DNA from: Bacteroidia bacterium
GTDB taxonomy: Bacteria > Bacteroidota > Ignavibacteria > SZUA-365
Direction: 5' to 3'
Length of the DNA stretch: 64,000 bases
Assembly (NCBI GenBank): GCA_027493955.1
Contig: JAOSJT010000001.1
Location: forward strand, 4,760,552 to 4,824,551
Shown: positions 9,021 through 17,384 of the stretch, piece by piece
Layout of the letters: each line of letters opens with the position of its first letter
How positions within the stretch are numbered: position 1 is the stretch's first letter
Notes under the pieces: generated by a model
Databases searched by the model: none
What the model was told of the DNA's origin: nothing
What the model saw: the letters and a program-made list of their open reading frames with translations, nothing else
Position numbers and translations under genes: made by a program

Positions 9021-10286
9021 TCATCCGCATGTCATTTCGCCCGCATTCCTTTTCGCGGACAGGAGTGCGTATGCGCCCTTGATGACAAGTTTCGCTTGTT
9101 GGAGATCGACCTCTTCAAGCGGAGATATCTCAATCATACCTTCGCGGGAGGCGCCTGCACGGATTTTGATGAACCGGTATTCTGTGAACGGTTTTCCATT
9201 CTCACTTTTCTGCCGTTCGAATACCAGTACGTACGAAACGTCGTTGAAAGAGACGACGCTTTCCTTTGGTACGACGTAGGCCTGGCGGTCACCGCGCTCG
9301 ATTCGCGCATTCACATACATGCCGGGGAGGAGGTTTGGACATGGGGGGCGCACCGTAGCATAGACCAAATAGGTTCGGGATGCGGTGATTGAACTGCCGA
9401 CCTGATACACAGTAGCGGAGTGTTCATGCTTCTCGTTGTTGACAGTGAAATGCACAGACGACCCAGACGCGATTGTACGCGCGTCATTTTCGAACAGGGT
9501 GAGCTCAAGGATGAGCTGCTCCGAACCGACAATCGTGAAGAGTACGTCGGTCGGCGAGACGTACTTACCGAGGTTGACGTTCACGCCCGAAACGTGGCCG
9601 CTGATAGGTGATCGAACGGGCAACACGGCCGTGATGTTGTCTTCATTCAGCGTTGCCGGATTGATCCCGAGCACGGCGAGTTTCTGCTCGAGCCCTCGCA
9701 GTTGTGCTTTCAGCGATTGATATTCCGAAGCTGTCTGCTGTACACTTTTCTGTGAGTAGACGTCCTCCTTGAATAACTCCTGATGCCGCTTAAATTCGCC
9801 TTCGGCATATCCGAGGCGGTGCCTGACATCCAGATAGTTCTGCTGAAGGTCGACAAACTCAGTGTTCACTATGGTTGCAAGCACCTGGCCCTTGCGCACG
9901 GACGTACCGGGCAGTAGCGATGTCGACTTGATGAAGCCGCCGAAGGGCATGCTCACAGACGCGGTACCCTGAGGTGTCGACCGTACGGTTCCTGTGACCC
10001 GCAGAGCGTCGCCAATGGTACGCTTTTCAGCTGTACCATACGAGATGCCTGCAAGTGCGATCTGATCCTGCGAAAGTTCAACGATGTTCTCAGCGAGTTC
10101 TTCATGCTCCTCCACATCAGTAGTAACAGGATGTTCGGAGAGTCCAGAGGTGGGAGCCGAAGTCTTCATTTCTGCCGGATTGTTGTGCGCATTGTCTGAC
10201 CCGCTCCGTTCGCCGCAACCTGACGCGACGAGAACTACGGTCATGCAGGCGAAAAATGTCTTCGCGGATTCCATTAATCGATTCAT
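9021..10286 (-). CDS. RND efflux adaptor lipoprotein (CusB/CzcB type)
   Basis: A 421-residue periplasmic membrane-fusion protein linking an RND permease to its outer-membrane channel. The N-terminus is a lipoprotein signal with lipobox VASGC (Cys24). A lipoyl/barrel-sandwich region (about 95-140 and 225-260, with LPGTSVRKGQVLATI and SPISGHVSGV) flanks a helical hairpin (about 145-215). The beta-barrel and membrane-proximal parts follow. The central histidine pair DVEEHEEL may help bind metal. Its ATG overlaps the stop of the upstream permease-channel gene (TAATG), so translation is coupled. With that gene it should form a heavy-metal tripartite pump. The exact metal cannot be read from the sequence. 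Confidence 0.9.
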   Translation of the reverse strand: MNRLMESAKTFFACMTVVLVASGCGERSGSDNAHNNPAEMKTSAPTSGLSEHPVTTDVEEHEELAENIVELSQDQIALAGISYGTAEKRTIGDALRVTGTVRSTPQGTASVSMPFGGFIKSTSLLPGTSVRKGQVLATIVNTEFVDLQQNYLDVRHRLGYAEGEFKRHQELFKEDVYSQKSVQQTASEYQSLKAQLRGLEQKLAVLGINPATLNEDNITAVLPVRSPISGHVSGVNVNLGKYVSPTDVLFTIVGSEQLILELTLFENDARTIASGSSVHFTVNNEKHEHSATVYQVGSSITASRTYLVYATVRPPCPNLLPGMYVNARIERGDRQAYVVPKESVVSFNDVSYVLVFERQKSENGKPFTEYRFIKIRAGASREGMIEISPLEEVDLQQAKLVIKGAYALLSAKRNAGEMTCG

Positions 10287-13200
10287 TACTCTATTCCTTC
10301 AAGATATTCTAGGGTGATGACTGACATAAGATGATCAAGCGACGCTCGCAAGGCACTACGACGGATCTCGTTTACACGGGTGATGGACTGTACGTACTCG
10401 AGATAGTCCATCGCACCGGAACTGTACCCCTTCACGGCCTGTTGCTCGATCTGCTGTGCCTCGGGAAGCGCCTGCTCTTCGTAGTACATCCGGCTATTCC
10501 GGTATTTCGTGACGTCATCGCGCAGATTCCTGATTTGGACGTCAAGCGAGCGTAAGCGGTACTCCGAGCGCGCGCGTGCGGCCTCGGCCCGGATGCCGGC
10601 GGCCTCCACTTTCGCGACTTGGGGGAGGAACCAAATCGGAACAGCGACGCCTATTCGCACGCCCGTGAAGCGCTGGCCGGAGGGATAGAGGCGTCCACTG
10701 TTCGGATCCGCCACTCCGTTCATCGTCTGTGTGGTCAGCCCAAGACTGATGTCGGGAAGCATGCGGTGCAGCTCTACTGTGGCCTCCTTCTCCGCTATCT
10801 CGCTATCTAAAATAGGGAGTAGGCGATGGGGACTACCGGTCGCTCCGTCCTTGATGGAAGAAACTTCCGTGGCTGCGGGCAGCGTGGTATCGAGGGGCCG
10901 GACTGCTTGCTCGACGTTAAGAAGCACTTGCAGAGTGCGTCCCGCAGTCGCTTGGTCGATCTCTATTTCGCGAAGTTGGTTCCGCACTTCCATTTGATGC
11001 GATCGTGCCGTCATCGCCTCGAGCTTTGTCGTTTCACCGACCTTCGCGCGAAGTTCAGCTGCATGCAGGAAGCCGCTGTAGAGGCTGTCCTGAGATGACA
11101 GCAGTTGGCGCATCGCGCTCTGATACACGATTTGCCAGTACAACCGCTTGACCTGTGTTGCGATTTCAAGCCGTGTGCCCGATCGCAGCACACCTGCGCG
11201 ATCAGCAACCGCCCCCGCCAGGCGGCGCTGCGAAAGATACAGTGTTGGGAAGGAGAAGGTCTGTGCGAGGGTCAAGGCGTTGTCGTTCATTGGCGAGTTT
11301 AGTTGCCCATACTCGAAGTCGATGCTGGTCTTGCCCACATCCCACGCGGCACCGCGTGCGGCGTCCGCCGCCTCATACTCCCTCTCCGCGGCGGTCACTT
11401 CGAGGTTGGTGCGGATCGCACGCGAGATAGCTTGGTCCAGCGTGAGTCCGGTCGGAATCGCCTCTTGCGCCTGGGTGGGAGCAGCCGAGCACAGGAAGAG
11501 TGCAATAGCGGCGGTCACGGCGGTACGGTGCCCCCGGAGGCGGAACCATCCACGCCGGAACCACCCTCCACGCGTCACGAGTACATACAGAACAGGAAGC
11601 ACAACCAGTGTCAGAATCGTCGAAGTCAGGATACCGCCTATGACCACGGTGGCAAGAGGGCGCTGTACCTCCGCACCCGCTGACGTCGAGATAGCCATCG
11701 GAAGGAAGCCGAGCGATGCTACAGCGGCGGTCATGACTACAGGGCGCAAGCGTGTTTTCAGGCCCCTCCGCACGCGTTCCTCGATATCTGTCACGCCGTC
11801 GCGCTCGAGCGCGTTGAATTCGGAGATGAGCACGATACCGTTGAGCACTGCGACGCCGAACAACGCGATGAATCCCACCCCCGCCGAGATCGAGAAGTGC
11901 ATCGAGCGTACGAGGAGCGCTAACACACCGCCGACCGCTGCCAGCGGTACTGCCGAGAAGATGAGCAACGTCTGCTTCATCGAATGGAACGTGAAGTACA
12001 AAAGCAGCACGATCAGGAGCAGGGCTACGGGAACTGTTATGGCCAGCCGGTTTCGCGCAGCGGTCAGATTTTCGAACTCCCCGCCATAGGCGAGGTAATA
12101 CCCGGCAGGAAGACGCAGCTTCGCACCGAGTACACGTTGTACATCTTCTACCACGGACTGGATGTCACGACCGCGGACATTGAAACCCACGGTCAGCCGG
12201 CGGGCCGCTTTCTCACGTGACACTTGCGCCGGTCCTGACTGAATGCCAATGCGCGCTACCTGCTCAAGTGGAATCTGCGTTCCATCGTGAAGTGTCAATG
12301 GCAACGAGGCGATGTCGTCGATATCGGTGCGGAAGTGAGGATCCAACCGGACAACCATATCGAAGCGCCGACCCTCCTCGAAGACGACACCAGTCTCCGT
12401 GCCGGCGAAACCTGCCCTCAGCACCCGGTTTGCCTCTTCGATCGGAATCCCGAACTGAGCGAGTCGTGCACGATCGTACTCGACCACGATCTGTGCAAGC
12501 CCTGTCACACGTTCGATGTTTCGATCCTCCACGCCGGGAATGCCGCCGATGAGCTCGTTGATTGCTTCCGCACGCTCAGCCAGTGTGTCGAGATTGTCAC
12601 CAAACAGCTTCACCGCGACATCCTGCCGCGACCCCGTCATCAGCTCATTGAAGCGAAGCTGGATCGGTTGCTGGAATTCGAACTTCACACCCGGAATCAC
12701 TGCGAGCTTCTCCTCCATTAATTCGACGAGTTCCTCGCGCGATTTCGCACTCGACCATTCACTCTTGTCCTTCAGCGTGATGATATAGTCGCCTGTCTCC
12801 ATCGGTGTGGGATCGGTCGGGATCTCGCCCGGTCCGATCTTGCATATTAAGTGCTTCACCTCGGGGAAGTTCTTCCGCAGGATCTCATTGGCGGTGCGCA
12901 CCACCTCAACCGTATGCGAGGGCGAACTTCCCTGCAGAGTGATCACCAGTGCGGCGAGGTCACCCTCCTCGAGTTCAGGAATGAACTCCCCGCCCAAGCG
13001 TCCGAATAACAGCGCGCCGACGAGCAGCAGTGCTAAAGCACAACCAACCACGATACGCTTTCTCCGGAGGGCAAATCCTATCACGGGCTCAAACGCCCGA
13101 TGGAGCGCATCCATTATTTTATCGGAAACATTCTGCCGCCCTGAGTGACGCACGCGAAAGATGACAGCCGAGATCATTGGGACCCATGTCAGCGACAACA

Positions 13201-14662
13201 GGAAGGCTCCGAGAATCGCGAAACCAACCACCTGGGCCATGGGACGAAACATTTTACCCTCGATCCCAACGAGAGCAAGAATCGGGAGATACACAATAAC
13301 GATGATGATTTCTCCAAACGCGGCAGCTTTGCGGATTCGACTTGATGCAGCGAACACCTCTTGATCGATGCGCTCCTGCCCTTGTGTGAAGATGTCAGGA
13401 TGCTTTACGAATCGGTGTACAATGCTCTCGACGATGATCACGGCCCCGTCGACGATGAGGCCGAAATCGATCGCACCGAGACTCATCAGATTGCCAGTCA
13501 CGCCGAATAGACGCATCATGATAATCGCAAACAGCATCGACAACGGTATGACCGACGCGACGATCAGACCAGCCCTAAGATTGCCGAGCAGCAGTACGAG
13601 CACCAGGATCACGATCAGCGCGCCTTCGATGAGGTTGCGCGATACTGTGCTGATAGCTCGTCCGACAAGGTCCGAACGGTCGAGAAATGGTGTAATGCGC
13701 ACGTCTGCGGGCAACGATTTCTGGATAGCCTCCAACCGCTCTTTGACATTAGCGATCACGAGATTGGCGTTCTCTCCCTTGAGCATCATCACCACGCCGC
13801 CGACTGTTTCCGAGGTATCGGAGATGAGCGCCCCGTATCTCGTCGCGTGCCCGTACCGGACCGAGGCGACATCTCGGATTAACACAGGTAGATTGTTCAC
13901 TCGAGCGATGGGAACATTTTCGATGTCTTCAAGCGTGCGCACGAGGCCAACACCGCGGATGAAGTAGGCCGACGGTTTGCGATCGATGTAGGCGCTGCCG
14001 GTATTCTGATTGTTCTTCTCGAGAGCATCGAAGATATCGGTCATTGAGATGCCCAGTGCCCGAAGCCTTTCAGGGTTCACTGCAACCTCGTACTGTTTGA
14101 CGAAGCCACCATAACTGTTGACATCGGCGACACCTTTTGTGCCCAGCAACTGGCGACGGACGATCCAGTCCTGCATCGTGCGCAGATCCTCAAGCGAATA
14201 CTTGCCGCGTTGCGCCGGATCTATCTCGAGGGTGTACTGAAAAATCTCGCCAAGTCCGGTGGAGACCGGAGCGAGTTCGATTTCCGCGAGTCCGGTGGGG
14301 ATGTGTGCTTCGGCTTCACGCAGCCGCTCGCCGATCTGCTGGCGTGCCCAGTAGATGTCTGCTCCTTCCTCGAAAACGACCGTTACGACCGAGAGTCCGA
14401 GTCGTGAGATCGACCGCAGCTCAATCACGCGCGGGATATTCGTGACGGAAAATTCGATAGGCGCCGTTATGAAATTTTCCACTTCCTGTACCGCGAGCGA
14501 GGGAGCGCGTGATATGATCTGGACCTGATTGTTGGTGATGTCGGGAACAGCGTCGATCGGAAGTCCGAGCATCGCGAAAATGCCACCCGTCAGGAGGGCA
14601 AGAGTGAACAGGCTCACCATGAGCTTGTTGCGTATTGAAAAACGAATGATACCTTCGATCAT
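10286..14662 (-). CDS. CusA/CzcA-type RND permease fused to outer-membrane factor
   Basis: A 1458-residue protein. Residues 1 to about 1035 are a full heavy-metal RND permease: MIEGIIRFSIRNKLMV start, large periplasmic loops, GAIDFGLIVDGAVIIVE in the mid-membrane region, and VVLPVLYVLV at the end. Residues about 1066-1458 are a TolC/CzcC-type outer-membrane efflux protein (LTLDQAISRAIRTNLEVTAAE). The two are joined by HRTAVTAAIALFLCSAAPTQAQ (around 1045-1065, written as HRTAVTAAIALF then LCSAAPTQAQ), which looks like a complete signal peptide. I start at the ATG at 14662, with AGGAGG ten bases upstream; a longer frame to 14788 lacks support. Such permease-channel fusions are known in Bacteroidota annotations. 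It is the second gene of the efflux operon. Confidence 0.92.
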   Translation of the reverse strand: MIEGIIRFSIRNKLMVSLFTLALLTGGIFAMLGLPIDAVPDITNNQVQIISRAPSLAVQEVENFITAPIEFSVTNIPRVIELRSISRLGLSVVTVVFEEGADIYWARQQIGERLREAEAHIPTGLAEIELAPVSTGLGEIFQYTLEIDPAQRGKYSLEDLRTMQDWIVRRQLLGTKGVADVNSYGGFVKQYEVAVNPERLRALGISMTDIFDALEKNNQNTGSAYIDRKPSAYFIRGVGLVRTLEDIENVPIARVNNLPVLIRDVASVRYGHATRYGALISDTSETVGGVVMMLKGENANLVIANVKERLEAIQKSLPADVRITPFLDRSDLVGRAISTVSRNLIEGALIVILVLVLLLGNLRAGLIVASVIPLSMLFAIIMMRLFGVTGNLMSLGAIDFGLIVDGAVIIVESIVHRFVKHPDIFTQGQERIDQEVFAASSRIRKAAAFGEIIIVIVYLPILALVGIEGKMFRPMAQVVGFAILGAFLLSLTWVPMISAVIFRVRHSGRQNVSDKIMDALHRAFEPVIGFALRRKRIVVGCALALLLVGALLFGRLGGEFIPELEEGDLAALVITLQGSSPSHTVEVVRTANEILRKNFPEVKHLICKIGPGEIPTDPTPMETGDYIITLKDKSEWSSAKSREELVELMEEKLAVIPGVKFEFQQPIQLRFNELMTGSRQDVAVKLFGDNLDTLAERAEAINELIGGIPGVEDRNIERVTGLAQIVVEYDRARLAQFGIPIEEANRVLRAGFAGTETGVVFEEGRRFDMVVRLDPHFRTDIDDIASLPLTLHDGTQIPLEQVARIGIQSGPAQVSREKAARRLTVGFNVRGRDIQSVVEDVQRVLGAKLRLPAGYYLAYGGEFENLTAARNRLAITVPVALLLIVLLLYFTFHSMKQTLLIFSAVPLAAVGGVLALLVRSMHFSISAGVGFIALFGVAVLNGIVLISEFNALERDGVTDIEERVRRGLKTRLRPVVMTAAVASLGFLPMAISTSAGAEVQRPLATVVIGGILTSTILTLVVLPVLYVLVTRGGWFRRGWFRLRGHRTAVTAAIALFLCSAAPTQAQEAIPTGLTLDQAISRAIRTNLEVTAAEREYEAADAARGAAWDVGKTSIDFEYGQLNSPMNDNALTLAQTFSFPTLYLSQRRLAGAVADRAGVLRSGTRLEIATQVKRLYWQIVYQSAMRQLLSSQDSLYSGFLHAAELRAKVGETTKLEAMTARSHQMEVRNQLREIEIDQATAGRTLQVLLNVEQAVRPLDTTLPAATEVSSIKDGATGSPHRLLPILDSEIAEKEATVELHRMLPDISLGLTTQTMNGVADPNSGRLYPSGQRFTGVRIGVAVPIWFLPQVAKVEAAGIRAEAARARSEYRLRSLDVQIRNLRDDVTKYRNSRMYYEEQALPEAQQIEQQAVKGYSSGAMDYLEYVQSITRVNEIRRSALRASLDHLMSVITLEYLEGIE

Positions 14663-14845
14663 ATGGAGGATCCTCCTGGTGCCATGCATGTGTTCCAGGC
14701 ACGGGCTGTGAATGGAGACTGTTGCCGAATCAGCGCAGCGGCGAATCCGTACGGAAAGCGTTGAGCAGACGCTGGAACCGTACGGCACTGCTTCAGTGCA
14801 GCGTAACGTCCTGATCGGCGCGGAATTGCGCGTTCAGGCGCGACT

Positions 14846-15178
14846 TCAGATCAGAACAGGAGGATGAAAGATATCTGGGAGGGTGCCTGGGCAGGCGTTG
14901 AGACTAGCGTAGATGTGGGTTGGTGCAACGATAGCCGTACCACGCAATGCGAGGTATTCACCTGTCAGAAAGGGTATGTGACATGGACATGTGCATATGT
15001 CTGTGTGACGCTCACGAGTACGCTCGGGGTGTAATTCACCTGTACTCCCTGTCGTTTGATTGTACGTGGTTTCAGACCTTGTCTGGCCGGATATGCCGAA
15101 TAGCATCTCGCTGCACGGGATGGTCATCGAACTTGAGAAAGAAATCAGTATGACAAGAAGGATTACCTTTGAGTACAT
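14846..15178 (-). CDS. Small secreted Cys-rich protein, DUF6660-like
   Basis: A 110-residue protein with an N-terminal hydrophobic export signal (MYSKVILLVILISFSSSM), a conserved-looking PCSEM, a CTCPCH cluster and a C-terminal DIFHPPVLI. This layout matches the small periplasmic proteins (DUF6660-like) that precede CusA-type efflux genes in Bacteroidota, which are suspected to bind metal through the cysteines and histidines. It sits 183 bases upstream of the permease fusion in the same direction and is probably the first gene of the operon. A promoter-like TTG-N20-TAGATT ends only six bases before this ATG, so either the message is leaderless or a later start is used. Family call is by resemblance. 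Confidence 0.6.
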   Translation of the reverse strand: MYSKVILLVILISFSSSMTIPCSEMLFGISGQTRSETTYNQTTGSTGELHPERTRERHTDICTCPCHIPFLTGEYLALRGTAIVAPTHIYASLNACPGTLPDIFHPPVLI

Positions 15179-15184
15179 GAAGCT

Positions 15185-15213
15185 AATCTATCACGAATCC
15201 ACTTTCAATGCAA
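15185..15213 (-). promoter_or_regulatory. Possible hybrid promoter of the efflux operon at an IS end
   Basis: Read leftward, TTG (15213-15211) and TAGATT (15190-15185) are separated by 20 bases, the spacing seen at the tRNA-Glu, csp and ABC promoters in this window. The TTG lies inside the terminal repeat of the insertion sequence while TAGATT lies outside it. If functional, the IS end supplies the -35 part. The very short distance to the first ORF is a weakness. Confidence 0.35.
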
Positions 15214-15461
15214 GTCACAACGACCAGCGATTTCGGCAGCCATGGGGAAACGCCGATCCCACAAGGAGTTGCGGCCCTGTTTGCGCGTTGTATTCACGCA
15301 AGTCGCTGTTGTCGAGGTGTCGGAGGCCGATGCCAGCATAGCATGTGGGAGGTTTTCGAGCGCAGCGAGAATTGCCTCCCTCCCATCAGATCGGGATCGG
15401 ATGGCGGTGTGTCCGTCGGCAAGATACAGTTCAGGTGGGTCGTTGCGGACCGTTCCCCTTG

Positions 15462-16661
15462 TTATCCAGGCGCCCTGCCCCAATACCAGTGGCGTGGCTC
15501 CAGGGACGCCCACAAGGCATTCCACAACGTGATGCTCTCCATGATGGGATGCGTCCCGCGATGGAGATAGCGGATGCGGTAGAGTCGCTCGATGTTGATG
15601 GCCAGGAACGTCAGCAACCACTGCACCATCATGCTGTTTCCCTGATGATGTCGATTGACCGCGAAGTGGTACTGATTCTTGGTGACGTTGAAGCCTTCGT
15701 TCTCGATCTCCCAGCGTGCCTTTGCCGCCCGTACCAGATTGCGGCTGCCCATGGTGCGCTTGGCAATATTGGTCAGCCACATCGCTTCGATCACCGTCCC
15801 GTCGGGCTTGGTTTGCCGGTAGCGCAACACGCGCACCGATGTCCAATCGAGGGCGTCCCATGGAGGGAAGCGTTCATCCCAAAGTTCGAAGGTGTCCTCC
15901 CCCTCCTTGTAGCGATCACACGGAGGATCGAGGTGAAAGCGCTGTTCGGCCTGCTGGAGAATGGAGGGGAGATTCCCTTTCAATCGTGCGATGATCGGCA
16001 TGTGCAGTGCCGTGGCCGCATGCAGGAACGGAGCGGTGGGAAAGCCCCCGTCCACCACCAGATAATCGGCGAAGCCGCGGCCGAGAAGATCGTTGGCCCG
16101 TCGCAGCAAGCGCTGCGCGGCTCCGTACTCGCTGTCGGCCGGACCGTAGGGCTCCATATCGAGCAAAAGCGGAAGACCGACCCCGGCAATGCTCAAAGCC
16201 GTCAGTTTATGGGTGTATCCGAGGACCGTGCCCGCGCTGTTGCGCACGGGCAGGCACCACGGACAGCAGCACTTGGTCAGTTTTCCGACTCCGGTTCCGT
16301 CGATCGCCAATCCGATGTGGGCAGTGTTCTCTAAGACCTTCATGCGTTTGATGCGCCGCGCCAGCCCATAGAGTGTCCGTCGCAGGGCATCGACGCTCAG
16401 GCGTTCGGTGAAGTAGTGCAGCGTATCATCGCCAAAGGTGTGTACGAGTCCGGTGCTCCGCTGCGAGGCATTCGTCAGGGTGCGCGCCGCACCCAGGGCG
16501 CTGCCGATGCGCAGAAGGGTGCTGGCCAGCAAGGCCCAGATCAGATCGCGCGCGGTGATCTCCATCGCCACGCGTCCATCCCCCGGGGAGTCGAGCCACG
16601 CGCCGAGCCCGAGAGACCGGCGCATGTAGTGCTTGATTCCACCGAGGGTGGCATGGGTCAT
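15462..16661 (-). CDS. IS4-superfamily-like DDE transposase
   Basis: A 399-residue transposase. The likely catalytic triad is Asp in GLAIDGTGVGK (about residue 119), Asp in YLVVDGGFPTA (about 200) and Glu in ARWEIENEGFNVTKNQY (about 325), the last matching the Y/R-x-E-x-K signature style of IS4-like enzymes. The frame is intact, so the element may still be mobile. Its ATG overlaps the stop of the DUF6788 gene (ATGA), indicating coupled translation. Around 250 bases between its stop and the left IS end show no further gene. Confidence 0.85.
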   Translation of the reverse strand: MTHATLGGIKHYMRRSLGLGAWLDSPGDGRVAMEITARDLIWALLASTLLRIGSALGAARTLTNASQRSTGLVHTFGDDTLHYFTERLSVDALRRTLYGLARRIKRMKVLENTAHIGLAIDGTGVGKLTKCCCPWCLPVRNSAGTVLGYTHKLTALSIAGVGLPLLLDMEPYGPADSEYGAAQRLLRRANDLLGRGFADYLVVDGGFPTAPFLHAATALHMPIIARLKGNLPSILQQAEQRFHLDPPCDRYKEGEDTFELWDERFPPWDALDWTSVRVLRYRQTKPDGTVIEAMWLTNIAKRTMGSRNLVRAAKARWEIENEGFNVTKNQYHFAVNRHHQGNSMMVQWLLTFLAINIERLYRIRYLHRGTHPIMESITLWNALWASLEPRHWYWGRAPG

Positions 16662-17026
16662 TGTTGTTTGGGTTTGGCGCGACGGGGCCGTTGAGCGCGT
16701 TCGAGGGCGAGGAGTTCCGCGTTGGCGGTGAGCACCTCACGGAGGGCATCCTGGAGACGGCGTCCGGTGTCGACCCGACGCTGGATTTCCTCGACCCATT
16801 CGTTGGGGATGCGGATAACGCGTTTGACGCCGTCGGACATGAAGGTCAGGGACCAGGCGGGATGCCCCTGGTCGTGAGCGCAATGACAGTTGGGGTTGCC
16901 GCATCGCGTGTGGCTCATCGACAGGGATCCGGGCAACGCGGTATCCGGGATGTCGAGGATTTTGAGGGCGGAGTACTTTCGCTTCCGCCACGCGGCGGCG
17001 ATGGGTCCGACAGGGCGCTGCTTCAT
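16658..17026 (-). CDS. DUF6788 family protein, IS accessory gene
   Basis: A 122-residue protein with the DUF6788-like core GSLSMSHTRCGNPNCHCA followed by GHPAWSLTF and a basic C-terminus. The paired CGxxxCxC cysteines suggest zinc binding. Proteins of this type are often encoded directly upstream of transposases; their role in transposition is not established. It is the first gene of the element and overlaps the transposase start by four bases. Confidence 0.7.
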   Translation of the reverse strand: MKQRPVGPIAAAWRKRKYSALKILDIPDTALPGSLSMSHTRCGNPNCHCAHDQGHPAWSLTFMSDGVKRVIRIPNEWVEEIQRRVDTGRRLQDALREVLTANAELLALERAQRPRRAKPKQQ

Positions 17027-17094
17027 ATTGTTGTAAATATACTACAAGAATGATAAAAACGCAAGCATTTCCGCAATGTGCGAAAACAGAATGT

Positions 17095-17125
17095 CACTGA
17101 GTTCGACTAAATGTCGCACTCAGTG
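17095..17125. repeat. Hairpin inside the right IS end
   Basis: Arms CACTGAGTTCGAC (17095-17107) and GTCGCACTCAGTG (17113-17125) pair over 12 of 13 positions around a TAAAT loop. It overlaps the right terminal repeat by three bases and has no T run. It may be a transposase-binding palindrome or block outside transcription. Confidence 0.6.
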
Positions 17126-17186
17126 GCTTGCAAATAAAGACCCATCCGGGAATCGGATCAGATGCGTTCCGAAATCGCCGGATTCC

Positions 17187-17215
17187 TTTGTCTAGTCGTG
17201 AAAATCCCGTATTTT
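17187..17215 (+). promoter_or_regulatory. Promoter of tRNA-Leu-tig-clpP
   Basis: TTTG at 17187-17190, then 19 bases, then TATTTT at 17210-17215. The same arrangement with the same GAAAATCCCG spacer end precedes the truncated tRNA-Leu copy, and a related one precedes tRNA-Glu. The layout resembles the Bacteroidetes -33/-7 promoter (TTTG and TAnnTTTG). Confidence 0.65.
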
Positions 17216-17266
17216 GCTTAGCTAGGATTGACCTGTTGCATCGAATGTTCAACAGGATCGTACGCC

Positions 17267-17348
<82 letters not shown>

Positions 17349-17384
17349 CAACCGGAGTTTCACGTACACCCCCGAGGAGCCGCT

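Larger units (their letters stand above)
15209..17132 (-). mobile_element. Two-gene insertion sequence (DUF6788 plus DDE transposase)
   Basis: About 1.92 kb bounded by short imperfect inverted repeats: TGCAAGTCAC at 15209-15218 and GTGGCTTGCA at 17123-17132 (9 of 10 matching when inverted), with weaker similarity further inward. Inside, a DUF6788 gene and a transposase gene run leftward with a 4-base overlap. The right end also holds a hairpin (17095-17125). I see no clear target-site duplication in the flanks, so the exact ends may be off by a few bases. It lies between the efflux operon and tRNA-Leu. Confidence 0.7.
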
